Assembly (NCBI GenBank): GCA_030686995.1
Contig: CM060687.1
Span: 171,101,090-171,165,089 of the forward strand
Reading direction: 5' to 3'
DNA from: Artemisia argyi
Taxonomy: Eukaryota > Streptophyta > Magnoliopsida > Asterales > Asteraceae
Length of the DNA stretch: 64,000 nucleotides
Below the pieces are notes generated by a model. That model made no database searches and had not been told where the DNA came from. It saw only the letters and a program-made list of their open reading frames with translations. A program made the translations under genes and the position numbers. Shown piece by piece: positions 10,194 to 20,603 of this stretch (positions are counted from its first letter, which is position 1; each line of letters begins with the position of its first letter).

Positions 10194-12464
10194 TCAATTG
10201 TGTTTTAAAAACTTTTCCAGATCCTCTGGAGTCAAACAACGCATACCAATTTGGTGAACTAAACTAGCAAACCTGGATGGTGCCAAAGATTTGGTAAGTA
10301 AGTCCACCAATTGGTACTCAGTTCCAACAAAATAAAGTTCAACTGTACCCCTTTCCACATGCTCTTTGATGAAATGATATCGGAGATCGATGTGTTTGGA
10401 TTTGCAGTGATGTACTGTGTTGCAGGAGATGGCAATTGCACTTTTGGAATCACAGTAGATTGGAATCTTGTTGAATAGGTAGCCATAGTCCTTAAGTTGT
10501 AATCTCATCCAGATGACTTGAGCACAACAGGCAGACATGGCTACGTATTCAGATTCTGTTGATGACAGTGAAGTGCAGTCCTGCTTCTTAGATTGCCATG
10601 ACACAAGTTTGTCTCCAAGAAATTGTAATCCACCAGATGTACTTTTGCGTGTGTCTAAGCATCCTGCATGGTCAGCATCTGAAAACGCAATTAGTTCAAA
10701 GCCAGAATCCTTCGGATACCAGATCCCCAAGTTAATGGTTCCCTTTATGTATCGAAGGATTCTCTTGACCTCACTGAGGTGTTTTTCAGTTGGTCTGGAC
10801 TGATAGCGGGAGCACATGTAGACAGCAAATACTATATCAGGTCTACTAGCTGTGAGATACATGAGGGACCCAATCATACTTCGGTATTTGGTAGGGTCAA
10901 CTGGAGTCCCATGTAAATCAGCATCTAGTTTTGTGGTATAGCCCATTGGTGTATTATAAGTATCACAAGACATCATTCCATGTTTCTTCAAAATTTCAAG
11001 AGCATATTTAGACTGATTTATAAAAATTCCACGGGGTGATTGATGAACTTGAAGTCCTAGAAAGAACGAAAGTTCACCCATCATGGACATTTCAAAATTA
11101 TCTTTCATTAATTTTGCAAAATCATTGGAGTAACTTCTTTTTGTTGAGGCAAAAATGATGTCATCGACATATATTTGAACAACAAGTAAGTCCTCCCCGT
11201 AGGTTTTTGTAAATAGTGTGGGATCCACTGATCCTTTAGAAAATTTATTGGCCAATAAGAAAGTAGACAGTTTGTCATACCACGCCCGTGGGGCTTGCTT
11301 GAGTCCGTAGAGTGCCTTTTTGAGTCGGTAAACGTGATTAGGACGCTCAGGATCAACGAAGCCTTCAGGTTGGCTAACATAAACTTCTTCACGGAGATCT
11401 CCATTAAGAAATGCTGTTTTGACATCCATTTGGAAGACTACCATATTCCTGTGTGCGGCATAGGCCAAAAAGATCCGAACAGCTTCATGTCGAGCCACTG
11501 GAGCAAAGGATTCAGCAAAATCTAGACCTTCCAGTTGAGAGTATCCTTTCGCTACCAGACGTGATTTGTTACGTATGACAGTGCCTTTAGCATCAAGCTT
11601 ATTCTTCCATATCCATTTTAACCCAATGACAAAGACTCCGTCAGGTCTTTCAACTAATTCCCAGACTTCTAATCTTATGAATTGCTGAAATTCCTCTTGC
11701 ATAGATTCAATCCAGTTGTCATAAGTCATTGCATCTTTAATGTTCTTGGGTTCTTCATGACAAACTATGAGTGCGTAGATGCAAGTTTCTCCATCTGTGT
11801 GAAGTCGTTGTCTTGTCATAACTGGTGCATTTGGATGGCCAATAATATGAACTAGAGGATGGTCTCGGGTCCATTTGTGTGTTGAAGGGTGTAGTTGATA
11901 TGTATCTCGCATGTTGGCAGGATCCAAGTTGCGTGTTGACGACTCAGATATATCAGGAACTGTAGTAGCTGGTGCAAACGGATTGAAAAACGCATCAGGA
12001 TCATGCTCTGCGGATTGTGGAACTGATAGTGGTGTTGGATCTTCAGCTGAGTGGCGGGAGTTAGAAACAGTTTGTACTACTGTAGATGGTGAAGCAATTG
12101 GAGGACCGTCTCTCTCAACAGTTGTTGAAGTTTGTTGAGGTGAGTCTGGTACATGAATATTGTCAGGTTGAGCAGCGGAATTTGGTGAGACCTCAGTAGG
12201 ACGGTATTCAATTGTGTCATCAAACAGTGGAGCAAACAAGGTTTCCAATTCTTTGCGATTGAGTGGCAATGGTTCAGCCGAAGATGCCGGAGAGTTAAGA
12301 CGGTTAAATTCGGGTCCTAAGCTGTGTTGCTCAGAAGCCATCTGTGTGAGCTCATCAAAATTAGCATGAATGGTTTCTTGAATTTCACGAGTACGACGAT
12401 TCCAAATCCGAAAACCTTTAGAATTCTCACAATATCCAATGAACACTCCGATGTCAGCCTTTGC
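10194..12464 (-). CDS. Element A pol, distal part: reverse transcriptase and RNase H
   Basis: Copies the element RNA to DNA and removes the RNA strand inside virus-like particles. The frame continues directly from the gag-PR-INT part after an in-frame TAA at 12465-12467. The first internal ATG is at 12446, but an independent start there is unlikely because it falls within the conserved V-F-I-G-Y block. The copia reverse transcriptase has the catalytic Y-V-D-D at about residue 425 counted from 12446, preceded by the L-K-Q-A-P-R-A-W-Y block. RNase H has S-D-A-D-H-A-G at about 588, followed by the C-D-S-K-S-A block. All expected motifs are present and the length is normal. Expression would need readthrough of the upstream stop. 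Confidence 0.93.
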   Translation of the reverse strand, partial: AKADIGVFIGYCENSKGFRIWNRRTREIQETIHANFDELTQMASEQHSLGPEFNRLNSPASSAEPLPLNRKELETLFAPLFDDTIEYRPTEVSPNSAAQPDNIHVPDSPQQTSTTVERDGPPIASPSTVVQTVSNSRHSAEDPTPLSVPQSAEHDPDAFFNPFAPATTVPDISESSTRNLDPANMRDTYQLHPSTHKWTRDHPLVHIIGHPNAPVMTRQRLHTDGETCIYALIVCHEEPKNIKDAMTYDNWIESMQEEFQQFIRLEVWELVERPDGVFVIGLKWIWKNKLDAKGTVIRNKSRLVAKGYSQLEGLDFAESFAPVARHEAVRIFLAYAAHRNMVVFQMDVKTAFLNGDLREEVYVSQPEGFVDPERPNHVYRLKKALYGLKQAPRAWYDKLSTFLLANKFSKGSVDPTLFTKTYGEDLLVVQIYVDDIIFASTKRSYSNDFAKLMKDNFEMSMMGELSFFLGLQVHQSPRGIFINQSKYALEILKKHGMMSCDTYNTPMGYTTKLDADLHGTPVDPTKYRSMIGSLMYLTASRPDIVFAVYMCSRYQSRPTEKHLSEVKRILRYIKGTINLGIWYPKDSGFELIAFSDADHAGCLDTRKSTSGGLQFLGDKLVSWQSKKQDCTSLSSTESEYVAMSACCAQVIWMRLQLKDYGYLFNKIPIYCDSKSAIAISCNTVHHCKSKHIDLRYHFIKEHVERGTVELYFVGTEYQLVDLLTKSLAPSRFASLVHQIGMRCLTPEDLEKFLKHN

Positions 12465-12467
12465 TTA
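12465..12467 (-). other. In-frame TAA inside pol
   Basis: A single ochre codon between the integrase C-terminal region and the reverse transcriptase. The frame on both sides is identical. One substitution of a sense codon (AAA or CAA) would account for it. Confidence 0.9.
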
Positions 12468-15400
12468 AAGTTTACCTAAATCATCACGATCATTTTTCGG
12501 ATAGCAGAGTGCTCCAAAAACATGAAAGTAATCGATGTTCGGTTTCCTTTTGTGAACAATTTGATATGGTGTTTTGCGATGACGTTTTGTGATCATACAA
12601 CGGTTTTGAGTATAGCATGCGGTTGAAACAGCTTCTGCCCACAAGTAATCAGGTAATTGAGCATTAATCAACATAGTTCTAGCAGCTTCCACTAACGTCC
12701 TGTTGCGTCTTTCAACAACTCCATTCTGTTCTGGGCTTCTAGGAATAGATGTTTGATGTTCAATTCCCACTTTCTCATAATAAGACCTAAGTGTCTGATT
12801 CTTGAATTCAGTTCCATTGTCAGTTCTGACTATTCGGACCGTGTTGCGTAACTGAACTTGAATTTTAGTGAGAAAGGTGATGATCATAGAAGGAGCCTGA
12901 TCTTTACTTCGTAGAAAATAAACCCAAGTCCATCTGGAAAAATCATCGACGATTACTAGTATGTAGCGTTTACCGTTGATACTTTGAACACGCATCGGTC
13001 CACACAAATCCATATGAAGCAGTTGTAGAACATGATTCGTACTGTGTTCAGGTTTTGAAGGAAAATGAGCCCGAGTACTTTTTCCTTGTTCACAGGCTGG
13101 ACATAAGTGATCTTTGGTGAAACGGAATCTTGGAAATCCCTCAACAAGTTTATAACGAGCAAGGTCAGTCATAGTTTTGAAATTCAAGTGTGAAAGACGT
13201 TTGTGCCATAACCAAGATTTAGTTGATTCTGCTTTGGAGAGAAGACATATCGGAGATGTTGCGATCATATCTGACATTGAAATTGTATAAAGATTGGAGC
13301 CACGGGAGCCAGACATAAGATCGTTTCCTTGTAAGTCACGAACAAAGCAAGTTTTCTCACGAAATGCAACTTCTAGATCCCCATCATAGAATTGACCAAC
13401 AGAGAAAAGGTTGTGTCCAAGGCCTTCCACATAATAAACACGGCTTATTTCGATGTTCCCACTGATAAAGTCACCATACCCCATGATTAAAGCGTAATGA
13501 TCATTCCCGAATCTGACAGTACCAATGAACTTTGAGACAAAGTTGTGTAACAGTTTGAGATTGCCTGTCATATGTCGGGTGCATCCGCTATCAACAATCC
13601 AAGAACAATCTGCACCACCTGCATCACAAGAAGAGGACACGGATGGAACAGAAGTAAGGGTGGAACCCAAAGAAACTGCGGGTTCCAGTTGGTTAGAAGC
13701 ACAAGTATTCAATAATTTAGGAATCCATTTAAAATCAGGTTTGTGTTGTAACCAACGTTGCCAATTCCAACTAGTTCGAGCTTTCTTTATGGTGTATTCA
13801 CTAGTGTTTGGCTGATTCCTAGACTTGTTCTCTGCACCTATGGGGGTAACATCAACTTCACTAGAAACCGTAGAAGGCGGCTTTCCTAAGATAGACTTAG
13901 AGGCAGTAGTGGGCCTAGAAGGAATGCGTGTCCTACGTTTCTTATGACGATGAAGTAGAGAATTAGCTATACATTTAGTATGATCACCAGATGAAACGCT
14001 TTTACGACAAAACACACAAGATGCATTAATATTCAAAACATTCAAAGGTTCATCATTCGTTACATTTAGATTTTGATTACAATTTGCCAGATTAGAATCT
14101 AAATCTGATGCAACATGAGTTTTATTCAAATTCCTAAGTTGGTCTTCTACTTCTTGAGCTTCTAGTTGTCCTCTCTTACGTTGCCAGAGCCTATTCTTCT
14201 TTTTACTGTTTCGCTTGGGTCTGCTAACGCTAGTAGGGGAGACTAGTCCTGTAGAAGTGGAGTTTGCAACATTAGTATTTTGAACAACCTTTCCTTTATC
14301 AGTTTTGTCTAATTTATACATTCCTGGTGCTATCACCGTGGTGTCAACCATCTTTCCTTTTTCAAGTATTTTTATTTTCTCTTTCAACTCGATGATGATG
14401 TGATTCTTATCCTGAATATTAGACTCAAGTATACCATTGCAATATTTGATGTCTATGTGGTTTTGTAGAAATTCGTCATTTTCAATTTTTAACTTCGCAA
14501 TTTCTTTCTCGTATTTGAGACACAAACCTTTTAAAGACTCATTGTTTTTGCAAAGTTGACAAGAGTTTGAAACATTGTGACTTTGAAACTTCAATTCCCT
14601 TTCAAGACTTTTAGCTTGACACCATTCAAGCCTTTGATTGAGTAGACTGATTTGTTTTGAAAACTGTTTTGTCACATCATCATTCTTTTTCCTCAGATTA
14701 TCATTCTCATGTTTCAGTGTCTCAATTTCCACATTCAACAAGTTATTATCAACACAATGATCATGCTTAAGCATAGAAGTACCAGAATTATAGAGATCAT
14801 TCATGATAACAGACAAAATATCAGCATTGAGAACTTGTTCTAAGAGTCGATCAGCATCATTTTTGAAAACTCTAGTTCGTTGCTTTTGAACCAAAATTTC
14901 ATTTTTATTATCATTGAAAACGTTTATCATATATTTGACCTCCTTTTGAAGTTCCTGATCCCAACGTGTAGCACAGAGACGGAGGTGTTTGACAATTGGC
15001 AACATTTGTTTTTGAAAAATATCTCTCTTTTCGCGCTCGTAAGCGGATTGAAACGTTTCAATTTTTATTTCAGAATTACGTTCAATTGTCTCCTCCAAAA
15101 TTTCGATGTCTTCCATAAAAGTTTTGAAATAATTTAAGACACGAACACTATTTGGTAAGGGTGAAAGTTCACCGGATGATGGTAAAGGACCATTTACTTG
15201 TGCTACAGTTTGGACAGGGGCCTCATTGTGAGATGAAACATACGACTCTTCGATAAACCATGATTTCTCAGGTAAATCCTTTTGAGTAACGAACTTGACT
15301 GGATTTTTTGAATAGTCATATGGTGTGCAATATTGAACATTACTCATTTTTGACCGACTCTCGTCTTCAAGTTCTTCTTCTTCCTCAGTATCAAAAACAA

Positions 15401-18065
15401 CAACACGCACAATCGTATTATCAAGCAAATAGTCCATACTGTAAATTTTTGGAACATCTTTGAATGCATTGTGAAGAAACATTGAATTGTAATCGCCAAG
15501 TGCAAATCCAGTACCGGGTCTCGGTTTTAAAGTAAATTTCTGAATTGTTGTGACAGAGTTCCCGTGTTTGTAAACAATGTTACGAAATTCTTTCAATTGT
15601 TTTTCAAGATCAACAATATCACCGAGTAAGTTATCTATATACTTCCTTTTTCGTATTTTATGTTCACAAAAATCTTTTTGACAACTTGACAATTCTGTTT
15701 CTGTTTTTGAAAGTTCTGTTTGAAGACGTTCGACTTGCATTTTCAATTCACTCTTTTCACTTTCGAGTTTTGAAATCAACTTTCCGTTTGACTCGATTAA
15801 ATCTTGCATTTTGCGTTGAAGATCTTGTTCTTTGTTGTAGGAATCATGAAAAGCTTTTTCAAAACTTTTTGCATGTTTAATCTTGTCTTCCTGATTAGAA
15901 AGCTGAATTTTATAACATTCAATATCTCTTGCAAGTGACGCATTTTGTTCTTTCAAAACTTTGTTTTTCTCGTTGCACTTTATTATTTGCGATTGTTGAG
16001 CATCCAGTTGTTTTGATAACAATATGAGATCAGGGTCTGGATCAAATGATGGTTCATGTTGTTCGAAATGATCATGTTTATCATTCTCAATAGGATCATC
16101 AAATGAAACAACTGTGTCATCATCGAATATGACAACTGTGTTTATTTGTTCATCTGTATGAGATGATGAAGATGATTTAGATGGAACAACTTGCGCCATA
16201 TCTGATTCATAAGCAGAAGGTGAGACTATTTCATTAATAAAGCATTCATTGAGGTTATGTACCTGAGACAAGCCGTCAGTGTCATACACTGGACCTGAAT
16301 CATTGAGCTTAAGTTCCTGCATGTTGGCCATAAGCATCACAGCAGCATTGGCTTCCAGATCTTCCATGTCATCATCGTTGTTCACATTTGCCATGAAGTT
16401 GTTGTCCTGATCAGGGAAATGTCCATCTTTTTCATCCTGAAGAGCCATGAGTAATGCCTGCTTGTGAAACTTACTACCCCGAGTTCTCGGTTTGGGACAT
16501 GCTGTAGCAATATGACCTTGTTCATTACAATTGTAGCACCAAACTGCATTCCCTGAGGTGGAGTTCCTTGTAGCAACTGAGTCAGACCTTTGTTGAGAAG
16601 ATCCTGAGTTGTTCCTGAACCCTGCATTGTTACCAAACCTCTGACCATTCCCATAACTTCCTGAAGAACTTCCTGAACTAGATCTACCATAGTTACGATT
16701 CTGAATTTCCACTCTTCCATCATTTACAACAGCTTGATTCCTGGTATTAGAAGATGAACGTTGACGGTTGTTCGTTTTGTTGGAGAATTTGCTGAAAGCA
16801 CGAGCAATAAGAGCAAGTCCCTGATTCAACGTATTAAAGTCATCATCGTCATCATCATTGCAGTTGGAGTAGTACACAGCATCATTGTTGTTTGACGGAA
16901 CAAGTTGAGTAGAAGTATCTTGTGGAGATGAATCATAAGGGACCATTTGGTTCGAGGTGGAAGATTGTGGATAACTGAAGTAGTTCTGCTCTTGAACATA
17001 TGCATGATTTGACAGTGGTGGTGGAGCATAGGGAGATTGAGCTACGAGAGCCAAAGAATTTGGTGTTGTTGTGGGTGTGTAACCTCCTCGTAGAGCTCGA
17101 TCTTTTTCCACTTCAGGTTCATGGTGTTTCAGAAAGTCATACAACAAACCATATGGAGCATCATGAAGATTCTTCGTTTGACGAACGAATGTCACATATT
17201 TATGCCAATCAGGGCCAAGACTACCAACAAATTTGGAGTTCACAGCGATCCTTGGTACTGTGATTTTGTGACGTTCTAGATCATTGACCACATTTGTGAA
17301 ACGATGATAGTAGGATTCAAGTGACTCTCCAGGTTCAATTGTGATGTCAGTGTATTCCATGTAAAGCTTGGATTCCATGTCATCTTTGTTCAATTGAGTT
17401 CCTTCCATTAGGAGATGAACGTGTTCCCACATAGCTTTGGCTGTTTTCTGAGCATCGACACTTCGATAGATCGGATTAGGTATACCTTGAAGTATATAAG
17501 CCATTGCATACTGATCAGCTTCACGATGTAGTTTCTGTTCTTCAGTGAGTGCAGATTCTGCAAGGGGTCTATCACCAGGAGGACGTGGAGGATCAGCATG
17601 TGGATCACCAGCTTCAAATCTTGTTGGCCACTCAAATGGTCCTTCAAGTATCACTTGCTTCAAGAATTTCCCATGAGGTTTCTTTAATTCAAGAAATCGT
17701 AAGAATCGACTTGACCATTGCACATAGTTTCCAGGTGTAAGCATTGGAGGTGTTTCAAGTGATCCTGCCTCATGTCGGGATTGTTGAGTTGTAATAACTT
17801 CACACATTCTGTCAAACCAGTGAGGTTGTTTGGAGGAAAACTGAGTGTTTTGTAGTGGCACTTGATATGGTTGTTGTTGTGGAATGAGCTGTTGTTGCAT
17901 CATTAGGTAATGTTGTTGTGGATTGTATTTAGGAGGTTGTTGATTCATTATGTGTGGAAGGTATTGTTGTTGCTGATACTGCTGAGGTTGTTGTTGCTGA
18001 TACTGCTGAGGTTGTTGTTGCTGAGGATAAGAGTGAGGGAAGTAGTGATTAGGTGGTTGAGACAT
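12465..18065 (-). CDS. Element A gag-protease-integrase polyprotein (ends at in-frame TAA)
   Basis: 1866 codons. A Gln/Pro-rich N-terminus is followed by a copia-type gag domain (about 100-320) and a zinc knuckle C-x2-C-x4-H-x4-C at about 508-521. Then come roughly 970 residues dominated by coiled coil, with a C-x2-C pair near 1180. The aspartic protease D-S-G is at about 1492 and the pre-integrase motif H-K-R-L-S-H-L-N at about 1619, with C-P-A-C completing the zinc site. The integrase D-D-E core has D in H-M-D-L at about 1685, T-D-N-G at about 1748 and E in P-E-Q-N-G at about 1780. The product packages and integrates the element. The reading frame stops at G-K-L-TAA and resumes with the expected copia sequence. 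The ATG at 18065 is preceded by a 1-kb leader. Confidence 0.92.
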   Translation of the reverse strand: MSQPPNHYFPHSYPQQQQPQQYQQQQPQQYQQQQYLPHIMNQQPPKYNPQQHYLMMQQQLIPQQQPYQVPLQNTQFSSKQPHWFDRMCEVITTQQSRHEAGSLETPPMLTPGNYVQWSSRFLRFLELKKPHGKFLKQVILEGPFEWPTRFEAGDPHADPPRPPGDRPLAESALTEEQKLHREADQYAMAYILQGIPNPIYRSVDAQKTAKAMWEHVHLLMEGTQLNKDDMESKLYMEYTDITIEPGESLESYYHRFTNVVNDLERHKITVPRIAVNSKFVGSLGPDWHKYVTFVRQTKNLHDAPYGLLYDFLKHHEPEVEKDRALRGGYTPTTTPNSLALVAQSPYAPPPLSNHAYVQEQNYFSYPQSSTSNQMVPYDSSPQDTSTQLVPSNNNDAVYYSNCNDDDDDDFNTLNQGLALIARAFSKFSNKTNNRQRSSSNTRNQAVVNDGRVEIQNRNYGRSSSGSSSGSYGNGQRFGNNAGFRNNSGSSQQRSDSVATRNSTSGNAVWCYNCNEQGHIATACPKPRTRGSKFHKQALLMALQDEKDGHFPDQDNNFMANVNNDDDMEDLEANAAVMLMANMQELKLNDSGPVYDTDGLSQVHNLNECFINEIVSPSAYESDMAQVVPSKSSSSSHTDEQINTVVIFDDDTVVSFDDPIENDKHDHFEQHEPSFDPDPDLILLSKQLDAQQSQIIKCNEKNKVLKEQNASLARDIECYKIQLSNQEDKIKHAKSFEKAFHDSYNKEQDLQRKMQDLIESNGKLISKLESEKSELKMQVERLQTELSKTETELSSCQKDFCEHKIRKRKYIDNLLGDIVDLEKQLKEFRNIVYKHGNSVTTIQKFTLKPRPGTGFALGDYNSMFLHNAFKDVPKIYSMDYLLDNTIVRVVVFDTEEEEELEDESRSKMSNVQYCTPYDYSKNPVKFVTQKDLPEKSWFIEESYVSSHNEAPVQTVAQVNGPLPSSGELSPLPNSVRVLNYFKTFMEDIEILEETIERNSEIKIETFQSAYEREKRDIFQKQMLPIVKHLRLCATRWDQELQKEVKYMINVFNDNKNEILVQKQRTRVFKNDADRLLEQVLNADILSVIMNDLYNSGTSMLKHDHCVDNNLLNVEIETLKHENDNLRKKNDDVTKQFSKQISLLNQRLEWCQAKSLERELKFQSHNVSNSCQLCKNNESLKGLCLKYEKEIAKLKIENDEFLQNHIDIKYCNGILESNIQDKNHIIIELKEKIKILEKGKMVDTTVIAPGMYKLDKTDKGKVVQNTNVANSTSTGLVSPTSVSRPKRNSKKKNRLWQRKRGQLEAQEVEDQLRNLNKTHVASDLDSNLANCNQNLNVTNDEPLNVLNINASCVFCRKSVSSGDHTKCIANSLLHRHKKRRTRIPSRPTTASKSILGKPPSTVSSEVDVTPIGAENKSRNQPNTSEYTIKKARTSWNWQRWLQHKPDFKWIPKLLNTCASNQLEPAVSLGSTLTSVPSVSSSCDAGGADCSWIVDSGCTRHMTGNLKLLHNFVSKFIGTVRFGNDHYALIMGYGDFISGNIEISRVYYVEGLGHNLFSVGQFYDGDLEVAFREKTCFVRDLQGNDLMSGSRGSNLYTISMSDMIATSPICLLSKAESTKSWLWHKRLSHLNFKTMTDLARYKLVEGFPRFRFTKDHLCPACEQGKSTRAHFPSKPEHSTNHVLQLLHMDLCGPMRVQSINGKRYILVIVDDFSRWTWVYFLRSKDQAPSMIITFLTKIQVQLRNTVRIVRTDNGTEFKNQTLRSYYEKVGIEHQTSIPRSPEQNGVVERRNRTLVEAARTMLINAQLPDYLWAEAVSTACYTQNRCMITKRHRKTPYQIVHKRKPNIDYFHVFGALCYPKNDRDDLGKL

Positions 18066-18158
18066 CTTAGAACACTTGTGTAGAAATGGATCTTTGTAGA
18101 AGAATGAAATGCACGTTCCTTTGAGTAAGTTGCAAAATCCTTGGGGTAAGTTTAATTC

Positions 18159-18712
18159 TTACGCGTAACTTAATCTTACGCGTAAACTTTAAGTTATGCG
18201 TAAAGAGTAGATTATGCGTAAACTAATAGTTTAGGCGTAAGTTTTCTCTTTACGCGTAAGTTTAGGCTTATGCGTAAGTTTAGACTTATGCGTAAGGTTT
18301 AAACAACCAAACAAATCTTTCAAACTTATCCAAGCGTGAAAGATAACCGTAGTCGAAGTATTCCACTAACTTATCCAAGCTAGGGAAGTACTGAGTCACC
18401 GTTACACGAGGAGAAGATCGTTGATGAAGCTTACGCGTAAACTCTGGCAAGTTACGCGTAACTCTGACTTACGCGTAGAATCAAACTTAAGCGTAGGTTT
18501 AAGGCGTAAAAGAGCACTTAACGCGTAGGATCAGGGTTTTAACCAATTTAACGCGTAAGAAAAGGGTTTTGGCCTATTTAACGCATAAGAAAAGGGTTTA
18601 GACTAATTTTACGCGTAAGAAAAGGGTTTTGGCCTAGACTTATGCGTAAACCGACCAAAAAAACACTGTAGACAGCTGAAAATAGTACTTTTCCCGACCA
18701 CTTTACGCGTAA
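18159..18712. repeat. TTACGCGTAA dyad-word cluster upstream of gag
   Basis: About twenty copies of TTACGCGTAA and variants, irregularly spaced, starting about 95 bp upstream of the gag ATG. A secondary unit (AACGCGTAAGAAAAGGGTTT) repeats three to four times near 18545-18640. Confidence 0.85.
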
Positions 18713-19057
18713 ACCGTACTGTTCATCCAAAATAATGACTTTTTGATGAAAAAATGCTTAGAAATAAGGTACTTTTGATCAAATAACTTCACCAATACTA
18801 AGAAAACCTTAACTTTAGAAGATGTAGCTACCAAAAACTAGTTTTCCAATATCAAAGAAGCTATAAAACCTTAAAAAAACCTTAAAAAACACAACTTTAT
18901 GCAACAACTAAGCTTCAAATCACTATATCAACCTTGAAACTTATCCAAGCTTCAAGATTTGAGTGAAAGAAACAAAGAAAAATGCAAAAAGATGAAGAAA
19001 TAAGCACCAATCCCCACGTTAACCAAAGAAACTCACTTCAAACTTCTAGTAGGCGAA

Positions 19058-19065
19058 TGATACCA
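19058..19065 (-). other. Element A primer-binding site (initiator tRNA-Met)
   Basis: Minus strand TGGTATCA lies two bases inside the 5' LTR, matching the 3' end of plant initiator tRNA-Met over 8 nt. Confidence 0.85.
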
Positions 19066-19067
19066 CT

Positions 19068-19412
19068 TGTTAGGTCACCATTTATGTAAACACAAGTATG
19101 ATTGATGAAGAAATAAGATGAGAATGAGAGGTGGTTGATTAAGAGATAATATGAAAGGTGAGAGTGCAAGAGTTTCTCTAAGATAATCAATTAACCAACA
19201 ACATAAAATGTAACATAAGGTTTCTATTTATAAGGGAGGAGCTAGGGCAACACTCCCTTCCTCCCTTATCCTTTCATACGTGGGCTTTCAAGGCCTCATG
19301 GGCTTTTACATGTTGCCCATTAACTAAACAATAATCATAAATAATACTAAAGCAACCTATTACAAAATGTAATGACCGAGACTTGACTAAATACTAAAGT
19401 ATGATCCCAACA
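19068..19412 (-). repeat. Element A 5' LTR
   Basis: 345 bp with ends TGTT...AACA. This is the transcribing LTR; no difference from 1334-1678 was found by eye. Confidence 0.95.
19225..19232 (-). promoter_or_regulatory. Element A LTR TATA box
   Basis: TATAAATA on the minus strand in the 5' LTR, a standard plant TATA sequence. Confidence 0.65.
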
Positions 19413-19417
19413 TCCCT
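19413..19417. repeat. Target-site duplication of element A, right (TCCCT)
   Basis: Matches 1329-1333. Confidence 0.95.
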
Positions 19418-20109
19418 GCAAAATGGTTTTCCAATAATCACATCACCCATCTCTTTATCACGATAGGCATCCATGTCTTCTACTATTGCGAAATCTGTAA
19501 CAACAACAAATGTTCCAACAAAAATAGGTACATTTATAAAAGCACCGACCACGTTCTTTCCTCTATATTCAACTTTCTCTTTCATAATAGAATTATAAAA
19601 GTTTTTTGAAATCACATTAATTGGTAAAACAGGAAAGAAATTAGCGCTAATTTGTTTGTAACCTATCATGCAAGGAAATTGTAAATTGTATGCACAATCA
19701 ACATGGATTCTTCTACCGTAATCACAAAAACTAAGATATCCCTCAAATTCATCATAATTCTTAGTGTTGATCATATTAATTATATGTATATCCACAACTT
19801 CTCCATCCTCAATTTCAGGCTTAAAATCCTCCATGAATTGATCATTGATTCCTAATTGTAAATTAAGATCATTTAATTCAATGTAGTCTCCATCATAGGC
19901 CTCAAATGATTCATTATCTACTAAGGTTTCTCCCATAAGCCTAGCTTCTAGATCGAGGTCCATACGTTCTCTTAATCCTAGCGCATAAACGTTTCCAATA
20001 ATGCTTCTACTTGGATTTTGGCACTTATAGACTAGTTTATTGTTCCCTACTTTTAATGAGATTCTTCTTTTGAAAACATCTATCTTAGCATGAGTAGTAG
20101 ACAAGAAAG
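19418..20109 (-). pseudogene. Element C protease end and dead protease-like domain
   Basis: The middle of the C ORF, between insertions D and A. On the minus strand it opens with P-F-L-S-T-T-H-A-K-I-D, the block that follows L-G-R in retroviral-type proteases, so D cut the protease exactly there. After an acidic linker comes a second protease-like fold. P-C-M-I-G-Y leads to A-N-F-F-P-V-L-P-I-N-V-I where the catalytic D-L-G-A-S-V-S-V-M should be. F-V-G-T-F-V-V-V-T-D-F leads to I-I-G-K-P-F, the equivalent of L-G-R-P-F. The catalytic Asp-Ser/Thr-Gly triad is absent, so this copy should be inactive as a protease. It may act as a structural or binding module. Confidence 0.7.
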
Positions 20110-20114
20110 GTCTT
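20110..20114. repeat. Target-site duplication of element D, left (GTCTT)
   Basis: GTCTT directly before TGATGAGG, repeated at 35696-35700. Confidence 0.93.
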
Positions 20115-20320
20115 TGATGAGGCGAAAAATGATCCGTTTTTAGGGGGTCATTTAAGCCCGAATCCGAATTTATTTGATCAAATATTGCCCTAAATCGTTC
20201 CTTTTGTGATTTTAGGTACTTGGAGAGTGAATTCTGGAAAAGAAGCCATTTTGGACATTTTTGGAGCATAAAAGTGAAGAAAACGGCAAAGTCTCAATTT
20301 TCCATGCTGGGAACAGTAGG

Positions 20321-20583
20321 TGACGGCGTCAAGAGTAATTTCCTGACGGCGTCAAACCTCAATAATAAAATCCGAGAGTTCATGAAGGCGTTAAGAGTTT
20401 TCCTGACGGCGTCAAAACCCCAAGAATTAAAATCCGTAGTTGATGACGGCGTCACACACAGGGCGTCAAGAGTAATTTGTGTGATGGCCTAGGCCTTGAC
20501 GGCGTCAGAAGTAGATCAAGGCCGTCCGAGGAAGTATTTGGCGGCGAGATGACGGCGTCACACCTTTGTTCTTGACGCCGTCA
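20321..20583. repeat. TGACGGCGTCA dyad-word cluster in D LTR
   Basis: About ten words: six or seven perfect TGACGGCGTCA/TGACGCCGTCA and several decayed copies (for example GAAGGCGTTAAG). The cluster ends 12 bp before the TATA box. Confidence 0.88.
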
Positions 20584-20595
20584 TCCCTATTTTCC

Positions 20596-20603
20596 TATAT
20601 ATA
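20596..20603 (+). promoter_or_regulatory. Element D LTR TATA box
   Basis: TATATATA, conserved at 26821-26828, 31901-31908, 34728-34735 and, on the minus strand, 61304-61311. It always follows the dyad-word cluster. Confidence 0.7.

Larger units (their letters stand above)
18066..19067 (-). other. Element A 5' leader
   Basis: 1 kb between the 5' LTR and the gag start. It has the primer site at its LTR end and a dense TTACGCGTAA cluster (18159-18712) in its gag-proximal half. No gene seen. Confidence 0.7.
1334..19412 (-). mobile_element. Element A: 18.1-kb Ty1/copia retrotransposon, probably Sirevirus (SIRE/Maximus) lineage
   Basis: A complete element with 345-bp LTRs that read identical by eye, TSD TCCCT, a primer site complementary to initiator tRNA-Met, a polypurine tract and copia domain order (gag, protease, integrase, reverse transcriptase, RNase H) on the minus strand. 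Two long extra ORFs follow pol. Six sense-strand copies of AGGGGGAG and clusters of short palindromes fit what is reported for Sireviruses (recollection). The LTR is short for that group, so the lineage call is tentative. Identical LTRs imply a recent insertion, yet pol has one in-frame stop. Confidence 0.93.
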
